Positions 44,446-57,298 of a stretch of DNA of 64,000 nucleotides are shown here, one piece after another (position 1 is the stretch's first letter; each line of letters begins with the position of its first letter). The DNA is taken from NCBI GenBank assembly GCA_025617375.2, contig JAMYGW020000001.1, forward strand, positions 2,914,001 through 2,978,000, written 5' to 3'. The notes under the pieces were generated by a model. The model ran no database searches, was not told the origin of the DNA, and saw only the letters and a program-made list of their open reading frames with translations. The DNA is from Acarospora socialis. Lineage: Eukaryota > Ascomycota > Lecanoromycetes > Acarosporales > Acarosporaceae. The translations under genes and the position numbers were made by a program.

Positions 44446-46083
44446 TTCATTTAGCTGTTGCAAGCAACGTTTTCTCGAGACTGAGTTACAGAACCTTGAC
44501 CGATGAATATTGTGTTGTAGCTGGGTCTGCAAGTAGCGAGCAGATCACGTGGGCTCGGGCCAGGTAGGGTAATTGATGGGTAAGATAGGGTTAACTTTTC
44601 AGGTAGTGGTTAGGGTCTAAGTTACATGTTACCAGCTGTATCCAAATCACGTACCTGAGATACGGCTCCGTGTTTGTCGCACGAATGCTAGGGTATCGAC
44701 TGGAACATGTAAACTGAGATATCCACTACCACAATGCACAGGGCATGATGGCGGGCGCAGGAAGTGAAGCGACAGGGTTCCTGGATGAGAATTGTGGGCT
44801 GGCTAGTTCCCGTTGCCGATTTGATGGGAGTGCAAGTGGTTGTCTAGAATGATGTGTACGGGCAAGGAAGACGGACTGGGAAGAACGGAGCGGGAATAAG
44901 GAGGCGATGAGCCGGTTAGTTGGTGGTGGTGGTGGTGGTGGTGGTGGTAGCTTGCCGTGTGCCCTACTCTGATATACGGTCCTGGCCGGGTCCTCTCTAC
45001 CTCGCCTTCGCATCTCGAAATTGGTAATCAAGGATCTAGCGGCGGCTTCAGCATGTTTTCTTTGCGTTTTCCGGGTTTGTCTTTGCGTTGGCCTGGGGAT
45101 ATGGGGAGGAACGGATTCGCTCGGTCTTAGAAGAAGCTGGGGTCGGCGAGCGTGGAAGAGGATTAGGGTTGTGGGAGGCTACTGTAAGATCTTGCTGACT
45201 CAATCTGCTTACCTAAGCCCAGCTTTGAACACGGAGAATCGACATCGCCAAGGAGAGTTTCGGCGTGAGGGGTGTCCTAGGATGGGGATAGGGAAGTATG
45301 CGGATTCTGTAGGTTGAGGACACAGTATATCACGTGGTAACCCAACGAGGAGGCCTTTGTGAACCATAGTCAGGAAGTCTCGATACTAGTCCCAAGTGCG
45401 AAGTTTGACGGACAAGGAAGTTGTTAGATAGACCCGAATGCATGCCTGTAGATGAAGAGAGCGAGAAGGAAAGGGTGAGGTATTGAAATATGCTGTGTTT
45501 CGATGATGGCCAAAGAAGTCATTCCATATCGAGACAATCTTTCATACCGGTGAAAATGGGATTGATGAGATCGACACTAAGACATATCGAGCTATCAGTG
45601 AAGAAGGACACGCCGCTAATGCTGATGACATCGGGGTATTGAGATCGGTACTGTTTTGGGATGACGGTAGAGGTTTCTCGTCTTGGTTCATGATCTGACA
45701 CGATAGAGTCTCGGACAAGAAGTCACATATAGGGAAATCTGACAATGAAGCAGCGAGATCGAGACACTTAACTGGGTCCGTCGACACATCAACTGACAGA
45801 TAAAAAATTGGGAATGAACATGAGTTGGAATTGGAAGCGCTATGCTATGCAAATACACAAACGGAGGGATGAGATTGGGGGCTTTAGATGTTATGATGTA
45901 TGTGTAGACGTGGTATGAGAGGCAGAGATTGAGACCCGATATGGTGGAATGTGTGTTGTACCGAATGGCAGACTATGCCACAAGATGATGTTGTGACCTA
46001 GGGCTTCTTTGGCTTCCTCCAATAGTATTGCTGGAACCAGTATTAGACGCTATCTCAACATATATCTAGATAAACTCGCGCTG
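44446..46083. other. Intergenic stretch, 1.6 kb
   Basis: No supported gene. Minus-strand frames at 44726-45031 and 45542-45787 have no domain. A (GGT)9 microsatellite is at 44922-44948. GGTTAGGG-like words near 44560-44620 do not form a telomeric array. Confidence 0.4.
44922..44948 (+). repeat. (GGT)9 microsatellite
   Basis: Nine uninterrupted GGT units. In a minus-strand frame it would read as polyproline, but that frame is otherwise unconvincing. Confidence 0.95.
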
Positions 46084-47616
46084 TCATACCTTGTGCTGCT
46101 TCCTGCAAGCCCTAAGCCCCGGCTTCTTCAACCCATCAACTACAGCTCCTCTCCTCTGCTCGTCGGTATCGAGCTCGGCAATGTAGTAATACTCGCTCTC
46201 CAAAGGCTTGCCGGCCGCATCTTTGCCTTCTCTGGCCACTTCGCCGATACACGACGTAGCGTCTAGCATCCGCTTCAGATCTTCTTGTGTGAGGCCCTTG
46301 TTCTCCTTGCAGATTGGACTTGCCCCTTTCAGATCAGCAGGGAGGTTGTTCAAGATCGTGGACAGTGGGGTGGACGACAATCGCGAAAAAGCGAGCTGAT
46401 TCATCACGTGGTTCATAACTTGATGGTTGTCGGCTTGACGGGTCGTCTCCGAGCTGGAGCGGCGCCGGGGTGACGAAGAGGCCTCTTTGAGTGGGCTGAG
46501 GTGGCGTCGATAGTCAGGGGATGCCCCGGCCGTGAAGGAAGTCATACGAGGAAGAAGATTGTCACCGAACGGACCGAAAGAGTGGATGATCGGATCGTTC
46601 TCCTCGTCTCGGTCGGAGAATTCGTGCGATTCGCTCAACGTGGTGGAGTTGGATACCAGCAGACCAGTACCAAGGGGTTGAGACGCGAATTGTGTGGACT
46701 GCGATGTTCCTGCTGCGTCTCGATCACCCGCCGGTGAGCCAGACAGGCGCTCGTCCTCATACACCAGGATCGTTGGTGGCACAACTGGGTTTGACTGGAT
46801 TAGGGTCGATGAAGGTGCAAAGGCTGCTTGGACTGATGGTGAAGGTGAGACTGGCGACTGCAAACGAGGTCGACGTCGAAGTGGACTCGACTGAGGAGAT
46901 CGTTGTTGGGCCGCTGCGATAGCTCGTCGAGGGGAGTTCTCGTCGTCCCAGGTTGAGTCCGAGTGGACCGGTGTCGATGACTTCCTCTCACGCTGAGGCC
47001 ATTGGACCACGACTCTAGCATCCTGAACGTCCAGCATGATATCTGCATCTTCCGTCTCCGATGTGAAACTATCCCCTTTTCCAAGCTCCCACGCTCTGTT
47101 TTGACAGTGTACCTTGACTCCATTCCAACCCATGCACAACACCTCAACCTTGTTCGGCATCGAAGTAGAAGTTGCTGGTATGTAAGCGACGCGTACATGG
47201 ACGCGTGATATCAATCGGTTGGCAGACAACTGGTAGTGTGATGAGTGGCTCGACCTGCCCATAAGGATAGGCTCTCCATTGTCCTCCAGCGTGATTGACG
47301 GGACGGCGGCAAGGGGGGCACGTTCTGAGACAGCCGACTGAGTTCGTTGCATAAGTGGCCGACGAGATGAGTGCACCGGAGGTGGAGAGGAAGATATTAT
47401 ACCAGTTGAAGAAGTCGGCACTGGCGTGGGATATTTTTGAGTCAATGCTACATTTTCGGAAGGTGGAACGCGAGCTTGGCGTTTCGCTGGTCGAGGAAAG
47501 CCTGGGGATGAGGAAAATGGCTCGAATGGTGGTAATAATGACGGCGTCGGAGCAGAGCGTTTCACGCCAGCTACAGGAGATACCTGCCCGGTTGCTCGCT
47601 TTGGCGTTGACTTCAT
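46084..47616 (-). CDS. FHA-domain cell-cycle protein, Tos4/Plm2-like
   Basis: Tos4 is a chromatin-associated FHA protein of the G1/S transcription programme that binds histone deacetylases. Single exon, 510 aa. The N terminus is Pro/Ser-rich with basic patches (MKSTPKRATGQ and PAKRQARVPPSENV). The FHA domain spans about residues 105-210, with ILMGRSSHSSHYQLSANRLISRVHVRV, in which the GR...S...N.(I)SR.H pattern is the phosphothreonine-binding core. A long disordered linker rich in SPR/SP sites (likely CDK targets) follows. The C terminus has a conserved helix (LTQEDLKRMLDATSCIGEV) and a YYYIAELDTDEQRR segment, found as I recall in fungal Tos4 proteins. Orthology to Tos4 is probable but not proven by eye. 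Confidence 0.78.
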   Translation of the reverse strand: MKSTPKRATGQVSPVAGVKRSAPTPSLLPPFEPFSSSPGFPRPAKRQARVPPSENVALTQKYPTPVPTSSTGIISSSPPPVHSSRRPLMQRTQSAVSERAPLAAVPSITLEDNGEPILMGRSSHSSHYQLSANRLISRVHVRVAYIPATSTSMPNKVEVLCMGWNGVKVHCQNRAWELGKGDSFTSETEDADIMLDVQDARVVVQWPQRERKSSTPVHSDSTWDDENSPRRAIAAAQQRSPQSSPLRRRPRLQSPVSPSPSVQAAFAPSSTLIQSNPVVPPTILVYEDERLSGSPAGDRDAAGTSQSTQFASQPLGTGLLVSNSTTLSESHEFSDRDEENDPIIHSFGPFGDNLLPRMTSFTAGASPDYRRHLSPLKEASSSPRRRSSSETTRQADNHQVMNHVMNQLAFSRLSSTPLSTILNNLPADLKGASPICKENKGLTQEDLKRMLDATSCIGEVAREGKDAAGKPLESEYYYIAELDTDEQRRGAVVDGLKKPGLRACRKQHKV

Positions 47617-49513
47617 TGCGTTGGTTCAATGCCTGAGGCAGTAGTAGCATCAAAGAAGGCTCTCTGTGACAGTCACGGCTGTCAATCGCGTAGAACATAA
47701 TGGTTACGAAGGTTACATACCGAGAATGAAGACAATTGATTCAGGAAGAGGGAACACAAGGAACGGAAACAATGTGCTGCTGTACCAAAGAGGCAGTAGT
47801 AACACGAGACCCGCGGTCGAGAGAGATCGAGGTCAGTAAGAGCAAAAGAGGCCGCACCGCGAGACCCACCAGCGGTCAGATTGGAATGTCTGGTGGAGGT
47901 ATATTCGGACCCGTACACTCTTGGCGTGTATTCGGGGAGACGCGACGTGAGAAGCTAAGGTTGAACAAGCGACTTCGTACTTTTATGCAACCGATGACGT
48001 TACTATTTTCGTATTTCCATTCACTCCGCCAGAGATTCAGGCAACTGGATGCTGTGAATACTCTGCGTAGTGACACTATTCGTGATCCCGTCAGAGACGA
48101 ATCTCGAGATTTACGGCGACTTGATTGTCCAGCCACTTAAGGCAGGCAGAAGCGCCGTCTCGACTTCGGCTTGCCGAAGCATAACCGGAACTCCACATCA
48201 TAACTTCCTCGTACTGGCCCAGCCACCTCGGACTCACGATGCATAACTACGCGCCGACGAGACACTTTTCGGAAATAAGTGAGATCCACATGGATCTTCC
48301 AAGTTTGACTCCAGCATCCTCACCAGAACAAATCTCGTCGACTTGGCCTCCACCATCATTGAGTGGATCCTGCTCTGCCCACCGTGATCACGGGAGCTCG
48401 GGTTGCATCCTGGCTGCTCCAGACATCGTGAGCCATCGTAAGGTAGCCATCGAGAGCATTGCGAAAGCGATAGCAGCAGGACTCGTAGCATACATAAGGC
48501 CTCTCACCGTGCAACATACTGGAAGAAGGGAATCGGTACCCAAAAGTAAAGCGGGGTCCTCGACTGTCACATGACTGCGTGTGTTGAACCATCTTTCATC
48601 GCGGCGACCTATTCGACATCACATCGTAAAAGATGGTAGAAAAATTCTATTCAAGCCAGCCATGGCTTGGACTAAGATTTCTTCAAGTCGGAAGATCTCA
48701 AAAGCTCTAGGATTCTACCCAGTCGAGATACCTTACTGCTTTGAGCTCAGAAATCTTCTTTCTCACTAGCGATTTGGTAATATAGGGAAACCATGGCAGT
48801 CCACGTCCACGCCCACCAGTCTCAAAGTGCGACATAACCTCTACAAGAGATGGGACTACCTTATCTTTGCTCTCCAGCATGTGGCTAGATGATAGTCAGA
48901 CAGTGCCTCTTCGCCTTATCAACACCATTACCCCTAGTACCTGTCATACATTTCCATCCATGCCCTGCTGTTCGGGGCTGAAACCGTGGGGGCCTACCTA
49001 TACATACAGCATGCACGATTATCTGCTCTTCCGGCATCCTTCCTATCTGTTCTCTTTCTCTAACTTGATTGCGTCTCGAGTTGGTAGCGTCAAAGGCCTC
49101 GTACTTGTACGACTGGTACTGGATTTGTCTGCATCTCCCGCCTCACGCTAACTGCTTTCGGAGCTTATAGATAAGGAATCCTGGACGATGCCCATACAGG
49201 TCCTCTGATCCACAGGGCTACTTTTGGTGTCTTCTGCTTACGATCTGGACCAGCCACCTCCGCGGCTGCTTTATCTTCAGCAACTCATGTCTATTCTTTT
49301 TTTTCTCTTACCCCATATCATCTGCCTGGTTGGCTTGCAGCTGGAGGATGACGCTGTTCGAGAGATCCTTGCGCCCAATGCGCACCTTGTGCCTTTACTC
49401 TTACACTATGCTCTTGACTCTTAATTGCTTACATTTGGTGCTTCGCTATTTCCTCGATGAAAGTTGCTTTCGCTTTGTACATATTCTAATACATCTGATT
49501 ATTGAGACGAAGT
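47617..49513. promoter_or_regulatory. Divergent spacer with the niaD promoter
   Basis: 1.9 kb between the FHA gene and niaD, with no supported gene. The niaD-proximal 650 bp hold several GATA cores as AGATAA or its complement TTATCT (48861-48866, 49169-49174 and 49271-49276) and a plain GATAA core as TTATC at 48916-48920. These are AreA/NIT2-type sites for nitrogen catabolite control. The NirA-type site is listed separately. Confidence 0.6.
49258..49265 (+). promoter_or_regulatory. NirA/NIT-4-type binding site CTCCGCGG
   Basis: A perfect match to the CTCCGHGG consensus of the nitrate-specific Zn2Cys6 activator NirA, 249 bp before the niaD ATG and 5 bp from a GATA core (TTATCT). Pairing of a NirA site with a GATA site is the arrangement known from Aspergillus nitrate genes. 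Confidence 0.7.
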
Positions 49514-52360
49514 ATGGAAGACCCAGGGTCACAGAGCGCCCATGACATAGACATTATTCAGAAGCACGAAGAGCTTCCACCGTCCCCGCCGGACACAGAT
49601 GAGAACGGATCCGAGGATAGCTTCCATCCAGACCATGCCGACATCCCCCTACCACCGCCAACTACCATTCCGGAGAAAGTTCTTGACCTTGACAAGAAGA
49701 CACCAGACGCACACGTACCCCGTGATCCCCGATTGATTCGTTTGACGGGAGTACATCCTTTCAATGTCGAAGCCCCTCTTTCTGCCCTTTTCAACGAGGG
49801 CTTTCTCACTAGTCCGGAGCTGTTCTATGTTAGAAATCATGGAGCAGTTCCTAACGTCGATGAGGAAGATATTCCAGACTGGACTTTTACCGTGGAAGGG
49901 TAAAATCTGCATCCATGACTTGTTTATAATTCATAGCTGATGGCGCGCTAGGCTTGTTGAGAGGCCTCTAGCGATTAGTCTTAGGCGTCTCATCTCCGAT
50001 TACAAGCAGATAACATGCCCTATAACGCTTGTTTGTGCTGGTAATAGACGAAAGGAGCAAAATCAAGTTTACAAGAGCAAGGGCTTCTCTTGGGGCCCTG
50101 CTGGCGTCTCAACTGCTCTATTCACAGGCGTGGCAATGTCGGAGCTGATCAAGAAGGCCAAGCCAAAGCGACGCGCAAGGTTCGTGTGCATGGAAGGAGC
50201 AGACAAACTTGTATGCACGAGGAATCCGTTTAGGAACGATGAAAGCTGACGGAGCAGTAGCCTAATGGATATTACGGGACTTCTGTCAAGCTGAATTGGG
50301 TGATGGACCCCAATAAGGGTATGATGCTGGCATATAAGATGAACGGGGAGATGTTGAGGCCGGATCACGGCAAGCCTTTGCGAGCGGTCATACCGGGACA
50401 GATTGGAGGTAGAAGCGTGAAATGGCTGAAGAAGCTGATCATCACTGACGTCCCGAGTGATAACTGGTACCATATATACGACAACCGAGTGTTACCGTAT
50501 GTAAACTGGGTGTTACCCAGAGAAGGGATTTCGAGGCGCTTACGGATGATAGGACCATGATTTCTCCCGAAGAATCCGCGAACAACCCGAAATGGTGGAC
50601 AGACGATCGTTATGCTATCTACGAACTCAGCGTCAACTCGGCTATAGCGTATCCGGCCCATGAGGAACAGTTGTGCATTGTCAACGGCCCGGAAACTTAC
50701 CGAACAAGAGGCTACGCATATGGTGGTGGTGGCCGTCGAGTAACTCGCGTGGAGATCTCTATCGATAAAGGCCGCTCTTGGAGGCTTGCAGATATCGAGT
50801 ACGCCGAGGACCGGTATCGAGACGTAGACCAAGACCTGTTTGGCGGGAAACTGGACATGTCATGGCGTGAGAGCTGTTTCTGCTGGTGTTTCTGGTCCTT
50901 AGACATACCGGTATCTGAACTCAAGGAGGCGGCGGATATCATGGTACGCGCGATGGACGAGAGCATGAATGTCCAGCCAAGGGATATGTATTGGAGTGTT
51001 CTGGGTATGATGAACAATCCATGGTTCCGTGTCACGATCAGTCAGGAAGGGGATTATTTACGCTTCGAGCATCCAACACAGCCTGCCCTACAGCCTGGCG
51101 GATGGATGGAGAGAGTCAAGAAAGCGGGCGGGAACCTCAGCAACGGGTACTGGGGCGAGAGAATCGGGGGTGAAGATACCGAGGCGCCAGTGAGTGAGGA
51201 AGCGAAGGAAGTCAAAATGACTAAAGATGGGTTGAAAAGAACCATCACGATTGATGAGCTACGGAAACATGATAACGATGAGAATCCATGGTTTGTGATA
51301 AATGGGGAGGTTTACGATGGCACGGCGTTCATGAAGGAGCATCCAGGAGGGGCGCAGAGCATTGTTTCCGCAGCCGGCATGGATACGAGTGATGAGTTTC
51401 TCGCTATTCGTAAGCTGCTCTAAGAGGATTACGAAGTTAAAAAGCGCTAACAAACTTCTAGACAGCGAGACTGCCAAAGCTATGATGCCAGGCTACCATG
51501 TGGGCACTCTCGACGAAGCCTCCAAACTTGTCCTCAGCGAAGGCGAAGTCCAGGAGTCTGCTGACTCGTCGATATGCCGCTCGACTTTCCTTCAGCCGAG
51601 AGCGTGGACTAAAGCGGTGCTCTGTCAGAAGAAGACAGTCTCCTGGGATACGCGCATCTTTACTTATAGACTTGAGCACGAGGATCAAACCCTTGGTCTG
51701 CCGATCGGCCAGCACCTGATGGTTCGCCTCCGCGATCCGGTGACGAGAGAAGCGATCATCAGGAGCTATACTCCGATTTCCGAGGTTAGCAAAAAGGGGT
51801 ATCTCGAGTTACTCGTTAAAGTCTATTTCGACACAGGAGAGGTCAAAGGAGGAACGATGACTAAAGCCATGGACGCGCTGCCGGTCGGTCATTCGGTCGA
51901 CTTCAAAGGCCCCATCGGGAAGTTCGAATATCTCGGGAAAGGTAACTGCGTTATCAGCGGCTCACCTAAGCACGTTCGGTCCTTCGTCATGATTTGCGGT
52001 GGCAGCGGCATCACTCCAATATTCCAAGTCTTCCGAGCCGTAATGCAAGACAAAGACGATCGAACGAAATGCGTCGTGTTCGATGGGAACAGACTGGCAG
52101 AGGACATACTTTGCAAAGAAGAACTGGACGCGTTGGCCCTCGGGAATGAGGACAGGTGCAAGTTGCTCTACACTCTTACGAAGGGCACCGAAGAGTGGAT
52201 CGGATTGCGGGGGAGGATCTCGGGGGAACTGGTCAAAGCGCATTGCACGAAGAACGATGATACTTTGGTCTTGATCTGTGGGCCTGAGGCGTTGGAAAAG
52301 AGCATTCATGTTGCGCTGCTCGAACAGGGCTGGAGAGACGAGCAGCTTTTGTTTTTCTAG
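49514..52360 (+). CDS. niaD: Assimilatory nitrate reductase (NADPH)
   Basis: NiaD reduces nitrate to nitrite in the cytosol with NADPH, using molybdopterin, heme and FAD. Model: join(49514..49899,49952..50210,50261..50496,50553..51409,51462..52360), 878 aa, normal size. The sulfite-oxidase-like molybdenum domain includes PELFYVRNHGAVP and PITLVCAGNRR, whose Cys157 is the likely Mo ligand, followed by GFSWGPAGVSTA. The dimerisation domain has VTRVEISIDKGRSW. A cytochrome b5 domain carries heme ligands His557 (EHPGGAQ) and His580, the latter encoded across the last intron. The FAD domain has RSYTPIS, and the NADPH domain has GGSGITPIFQVFR and CGPEALE. The acidic N-terminal extension is about 100 residues. 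The gene is followed head-to-tail by niiA and is probably controlled by GATA and NirA sites upstream. Confidence 0.97.
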
Positions 52361-53125
52361 GGCTTAACCATCGTAGCTTTTAATTTAGGTACGAAGTACA
52401 GTAGATAAGTTGAATATAAGCCTGTTTCGGGTAGTGCATAGTCGGTACCACTAGCAAGCATGCTCATATGAATCTCTTGGATCCAAGCCCGTCAGTTCCG
52501 GAGAAGCAGAAGAAAAGTGCTCAACGAGTGTATGGTAACTTTCTAAGATAGGTTTCGATAGCCCTCGGACGGACACATTCTTCGACCCGCACTAGCGTCG
52601 AATGCTTATCGCAACCACACGACAGCCCACTCGGAATTCAACGACGAGTCTCATCCTTATCAGCTGCTAAAAACAACAGTGCATGTGCCTTATCTCTGGC
52701 GCCACCGTGGAGATGCCCAAGACTTTGGTGGCTGTGGCTGATTTACACAGACTCGTAGCAGGGGTATCGATAAGGGGCATGTCGATAATGGGACGCAGAT
52801 ACGGTACGAAGTCGGAGGACAGTAGACCCGGCAGGAGATACGCGAAAATCCTTGCGGCCAACTGTGGGGACTTGTGTCCACCGACTTCGTACCTCATGGC
52901 TTTCTCCGGGACCGCGGTGATGCTTGGGGGCAAGGCTTGCGTGGGTGGTGGGCAGGGAGGCTGAATGTGGTTCTTGGTGGACTTTTGCTTGCTTCGTGTC
53001 TCTTCAGTGACTTTCACGATTCAATCACTTTGGTGTTTTTCTATCATTCGAATTGCCATGCTGTCATCTCTTGACCATTTACCCTTCTTCTGATCCATAT
53101 TGAGGTATTTCAGTACCTTGCAATT
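52361..53125. promoter_or_regulatory. niaD-niiA intergenic promoter
   Basis: 765 bases. At least five GATAA cores: GATAAG at 52404-52409 and 52769-52774, and its complement CTTATC at 52605, 52656 and 52689. These fit AreA/NIT2 control of niiA. I found no perfect CTCCGHGG; the closest is CTCCGGGA near 52904. The open frames on the minus strand here are not convincing. Confidence 0.6.
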
Positions 53126-56100
53126 ATGTCTTGGGCTGAGTCTTCGCCGGGGATGATGGCAGGCCAGACGCCGGTCAATGGCCATCATCCCGAGGAAGAC
53201 GGAGAGCAGTACCCTTTGCCGCAGAGCAAGAGGAAGAATGTCGTGGTTGTGGGGCTGGGAATGGTTGGGATTGCCTTCATGTTCGTCTTCTGAGATAGTC
53301 GCGGTGCGGGAGGATGGCTGACGAAAATGTCTCCAGAGAGAAGCTCACGAAGCTGGACGCCAAGCGACGTGAATACAATATCATAGTCATCGGAGAAGAG
53401 CCTTACCTAGCATATAACCGTGTGGGACTCACGAGTTTCTTTCAACACCGCAAGGTTGAAAACCTGTACTTGAACCATCAAGATTGGGTATGCCACCTGC
53501 TCTTACATCCAGACGATAAAGCGAAGTGGGTCTGTTAACCTTGTGCGGGAGTTGCAGTATGCTGGCAAGTCGGAAGCGTTGAACTATCACCTCAACACCA
53601 TAGTCACCGAGATCCATCCTGATTCGAAGGTGGTATCGACTTCCAAAGGCGATACCGTTCCCTACGACATCCTGGTGCTAGCCACTGGCTCTGACGCTGT
53701 CGTTCCACGACATACACCTGGCCATGATGCCAAAGGTGTATTTGTCTATCGGACGATCGACGATTTGCAGAAGTTAATATCATACTCCGCAACGGTAAAT
53801 GGCTCGACCGGCGCCGTGGTCGGTGGAGGGCTTCTCGGGTTAGAAGCGGCGAAGGCGATGATGGATTTGGAAGAGTTCAAGCACGTCAAGCTCATCGAAC
53901 GGAATCGCTGGGTTTTATCGAGGCAGCTGGATGGGGATGCCGGAGGGATGGTCGTCGACCTTGTTCGACAGCTTGGATTGGACGTTCTGCTAAGCAAAAG
54001 AGTTGGCAAAATAGAGGTCGATGAGGAGAACACGGTCAAAGGCGTCGTGTTCGAGGATGGAGAAAAGATGGACTGCAGGTGTTTGATGTTCGCCATTGGT
54101 ATCAAGCCGAGAGATGAGCTTGCAAGAAAGGCGGGTATCAAATGTGCTGATAGAGGTGGTGGGATAGTCATTCACGCCGACCTCTCGTCAAGTACATCGG
54201 ACATCTATGCTATTGGCGAGTGTGCCAGCTGGGAGAATCAAACGTATGGTTTGATTGCGCCGGGCATCGAAATGGCTGATGTACTGGCATTCAACCTAAC
54301 GCAAGCTAAGGTTCACGCACCACGGAAGTTTAAGAGGCCTGATCTGAGCACCAAGTTGAAGTTATTGGGTGTAGAAGTTGCTAGCTTTGGTGATTTCTTC
54401 GCCGATCGGGATGGGCCAAAGGACCTGCCTGTGAGGCTCCATGGAGTAAAGAAAGACGACAAAGGAAAGGGCGAAAATGCAGTGAAGAACTTCACAGATG
54501 GCCCTCCACCACCGCCGGTCAAGGCGCTCACATACAAGGACCCGTTCCAGGCAGTGTACAAGAAGTATCTGTTCACCTTGGATGGAAAGTATCTGCTTGG
54601 TGGCATGATGATTGGCGACACCAAGGACTACGTCAAGCTGGTACCTATGGTGAAGAATCAGAAGCCATTGGAGGTACCACCGAGCCAGTTCATTCTCGGC
54701 ACTACCAAAGAAGGCGAAGATGATGCCGATGACTTGACAGACGACACACAGATATGCTCCTGCCACAACGTCACTAAAGGGGACGTTGCTAAGGTAGTCA
54801 AGGATGGCACTTGCAAGAGTATTGGGGATGTCAAGTCGTGTACGAAGGCGGGTACAGGATGCGGTGGTTGTATGCCACTTGTGCAGACCATCTTCAACAA
54901 GGAGATGAAAGCCATGGGCGCTGAAGTCCTTAACCATCTATGTCCGCATTTCGAACATTCCCGAGCCGATCTTTTCAATATCATTTACGTGAAGAAGCTG
55001 AAAACGTTCTCTGATGTCATGAAAGACTGCGGCAAACACCCCGAAGCTCTGGGTTGCGAAGCTTGCAAACCAACCATAGCCTCTATCTTGGCTTCACTGT
55101 ACAACCAACATATCCTCGATAAACCTCTACATGGCTTGCAAGACACCAATGACAGGTTCCTGGCCAATATCCAGCGGAATGGTACCTTCTCTGTTATTCC
55201 GCGAGTTGCTGCTGGCGAGATCACGCCCGAAAAGCTGATCGTCATCGGTACCGTGGCGAAGAAGTACGGTTTGTACTGCAAGATCACGGGTGGCCAGCGC
55301 ATCGATATGTTTGGCGCGAAGAAGCAGGACCTCGTCGATATCTGGACCGCATTAGTCAATGCAGGGATGGAGTCCGGCCACGCCTACGCCAAGTCTCTCC
55401 GTACTGTCAAATCCTGCGTAGGCACGACATGGTGTCGATTCGGTATCGGTGACAGCGTGGGCATGGCTGTCAGACTCGAAGAGCGGTACAAGAGTATACG
55501 AAGCCCGCACAAGATGAAGGGCGGCGTTTCCGGTTGCGTTAGAGAGTGTGCGGAAGCCCAGAACAAGGACTTTGGCCTTATTGCTACCGAGAAAGGCTTC
55601 AACATCTTTGTCGGTGGAAACGGCGGCGCGAAACCACGACACTCCGAACTCTTAGCTAAGGATGTTCCCCCTGATGATGTTATACCCATCCTGGATCGCT
55701 ATCTGATGTTTTATATGCGCACCGCGGACAAGCTGCAGAGGACGGCACGGTGGGTCGAACAATTACCGGGAGGCATTAAATATCTACAAGAGGTCATCTT
55801 GCAAGACAAGTTAGGTCTTTGCGCCGAGTTAGAGAAACAGATGGAAGAGCTAATTGGCACATTCTTCTGCGAATGGACTGAAGTGATCAACAACCCTGAA
55901 CGTCGGAAGGCGTTCCAACAGTTTGACAACACGAGCGAAACTGCCGAGACGGTGGAAAGAGTGGAGGAGAGAGGGCAACAAAGACCCACATACTGGCCCA
56001 AGGACAGCGTTACGGAAGATTTCCGAGGCACGAAGTGGAGCAGTCTATCATGGCAACCCATCATCGAGAGCAAGACCATCGTCGACAGACCCACCGGCGC

Positions 56101-56599
56101 AAGCGCCAACGTCAAGAGAGGCGACACTCAATTAGCCATCTTCAAAGTCAAAGGCAAATGGTACGCGACGCAGCAAATGTGTCCGCACAAACGAACCTTC
56201 GCCCTCTCGGACGGCCTGATCGGCGACGACACGGACAAGAACCGACTCTGGGTCTCCTGCCCCTTCCACAAGCGCAACTACACGCTGAACGGCGACGACG
56301 CGGGCAAATGCAGCAACGACGACAACGTCAGCATCGCTACCTTCCCCGTCGAGGAGCGGGACGACGGCTGGGTGTATTTGAAGCTGCCGCCGGTCGAGGA
56401 GCTGGATGCGGTGTTGGGGACGAAGAAGTGGCTCGTCAAGAAGGAGGAAACGCCCAGTCCGTTTACGAAGTTGGATCAGAAGCTCAAGGGCTTGAAGGGG
56501 AGGCAGCCGTTTGGGGATAGTCATTTGCCGAATGGGTTGGGGGAGAAGAGGGCTGCGCAGGCGATTACGGCGGGGGGCAATGGGGGGATAGACTGGTAG
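53126..56599 (+). CDS. niiA: Assimilatory nitrite reductase [NAD(P)H]
   Basis: NiiA reduces nitrite to ammonium with six electrons from NAD(P)H through FAD, iron-sulfur centres and siroheme. Model: join(53126..53280,53337..53487,53558..56599), 1115 aa. The FAD/NAD(P)H oxidoreductase half starts [19 protein letters not shown] and has [14 protein letters not shown] and [19 protein letters not shown]-like [2Fe-2S] segment with [10 protein letters not shown] lies near residue 502. Two sulfite/nitrite reductase half-domains follow. The siroheme-[4Fe-4S] Cys pairs are in [10 protein letters not shown] (about residue 722) and [15 protein letters not shown] (about 761). The C terminus carries a Rieske-like domain (CPHKRT and CPFHKRN), as in fungal NiiA. 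The exon 1/2 junction restores [19 protein letters not shown]. It follows niaD on the same strand. Confidence 0.97.
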
Positions 56600-57298
56600 T
56601 TGGTGAATAGGGGGAGCTTTTACGGCGGGAGTGTAGATGTAGGGCTGATTTTCGATGCTGCCTAGAAATATGGGTCACCTCTTTTCGCACTTTAATTGAG
56701 TCAAAATGTATCCTATGTAGGCGATGGCGTACACTTAGTCTACCTTGTCTACTTGTGATATGTTACTCATCTGGATCCAATAACATAAATCAATCGCAGA
56801 ACTCGAATGTAGGCAATAACCTGATCTTAGCACGCTGAAGGCACCCTGTATTTCGAGACCAAGCGTACACTAACCATCCACGTGACTGTCTCCCTATCCA
56901 GCCTTGCGAGTATCTCCCTGCAACGCGAAATGCATCAACTCTCTGCAGGCGTCGCACCGCACATGAGTAGACAAGTGCACCGACAAGTATTTGTTAACCA
57001 TTTTGCTTTGATTTTGATACCTAAGCGCTGCGGTTGCAACTCTTGAGAAGGCTATCTTAGCTCGCGCTGCAGAGGAAGAAAACATTATGTGCTGTTGCAC
57101 GACAGAATGTGCTAAGTCTGATTGGACGTGAGCACCTCGCGATGAAAGCGAACCAACCCCCACCATCGGAGCCTCCTCCACCAGACGGCACGCAAGGCTG
57201 AGTCCATCGTTCGGCGAAGCGTCATCGAACTCCACCTCCTCTGGATATATTGAGAGACGGTAGCTGGTTGGGACTTATCTCGCTCTCTACCCGCCAAA
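56600..57298. other. Spacer between niiA and the GTPase gene
   Basis: 699 bases. Several minus-strand frames here (for example 56894-57235) have no domain. The right end should hold the promoter of the Zn2Cys6-GTPase gene. Confidence 0.4.

Noticed and set aside
44555-44630. Possible interstitial telomere repeat (TAGGG/TTAGGG-like words)
   Set aside because: Words are irregularly spaced and mixed with other sequence; not an array.
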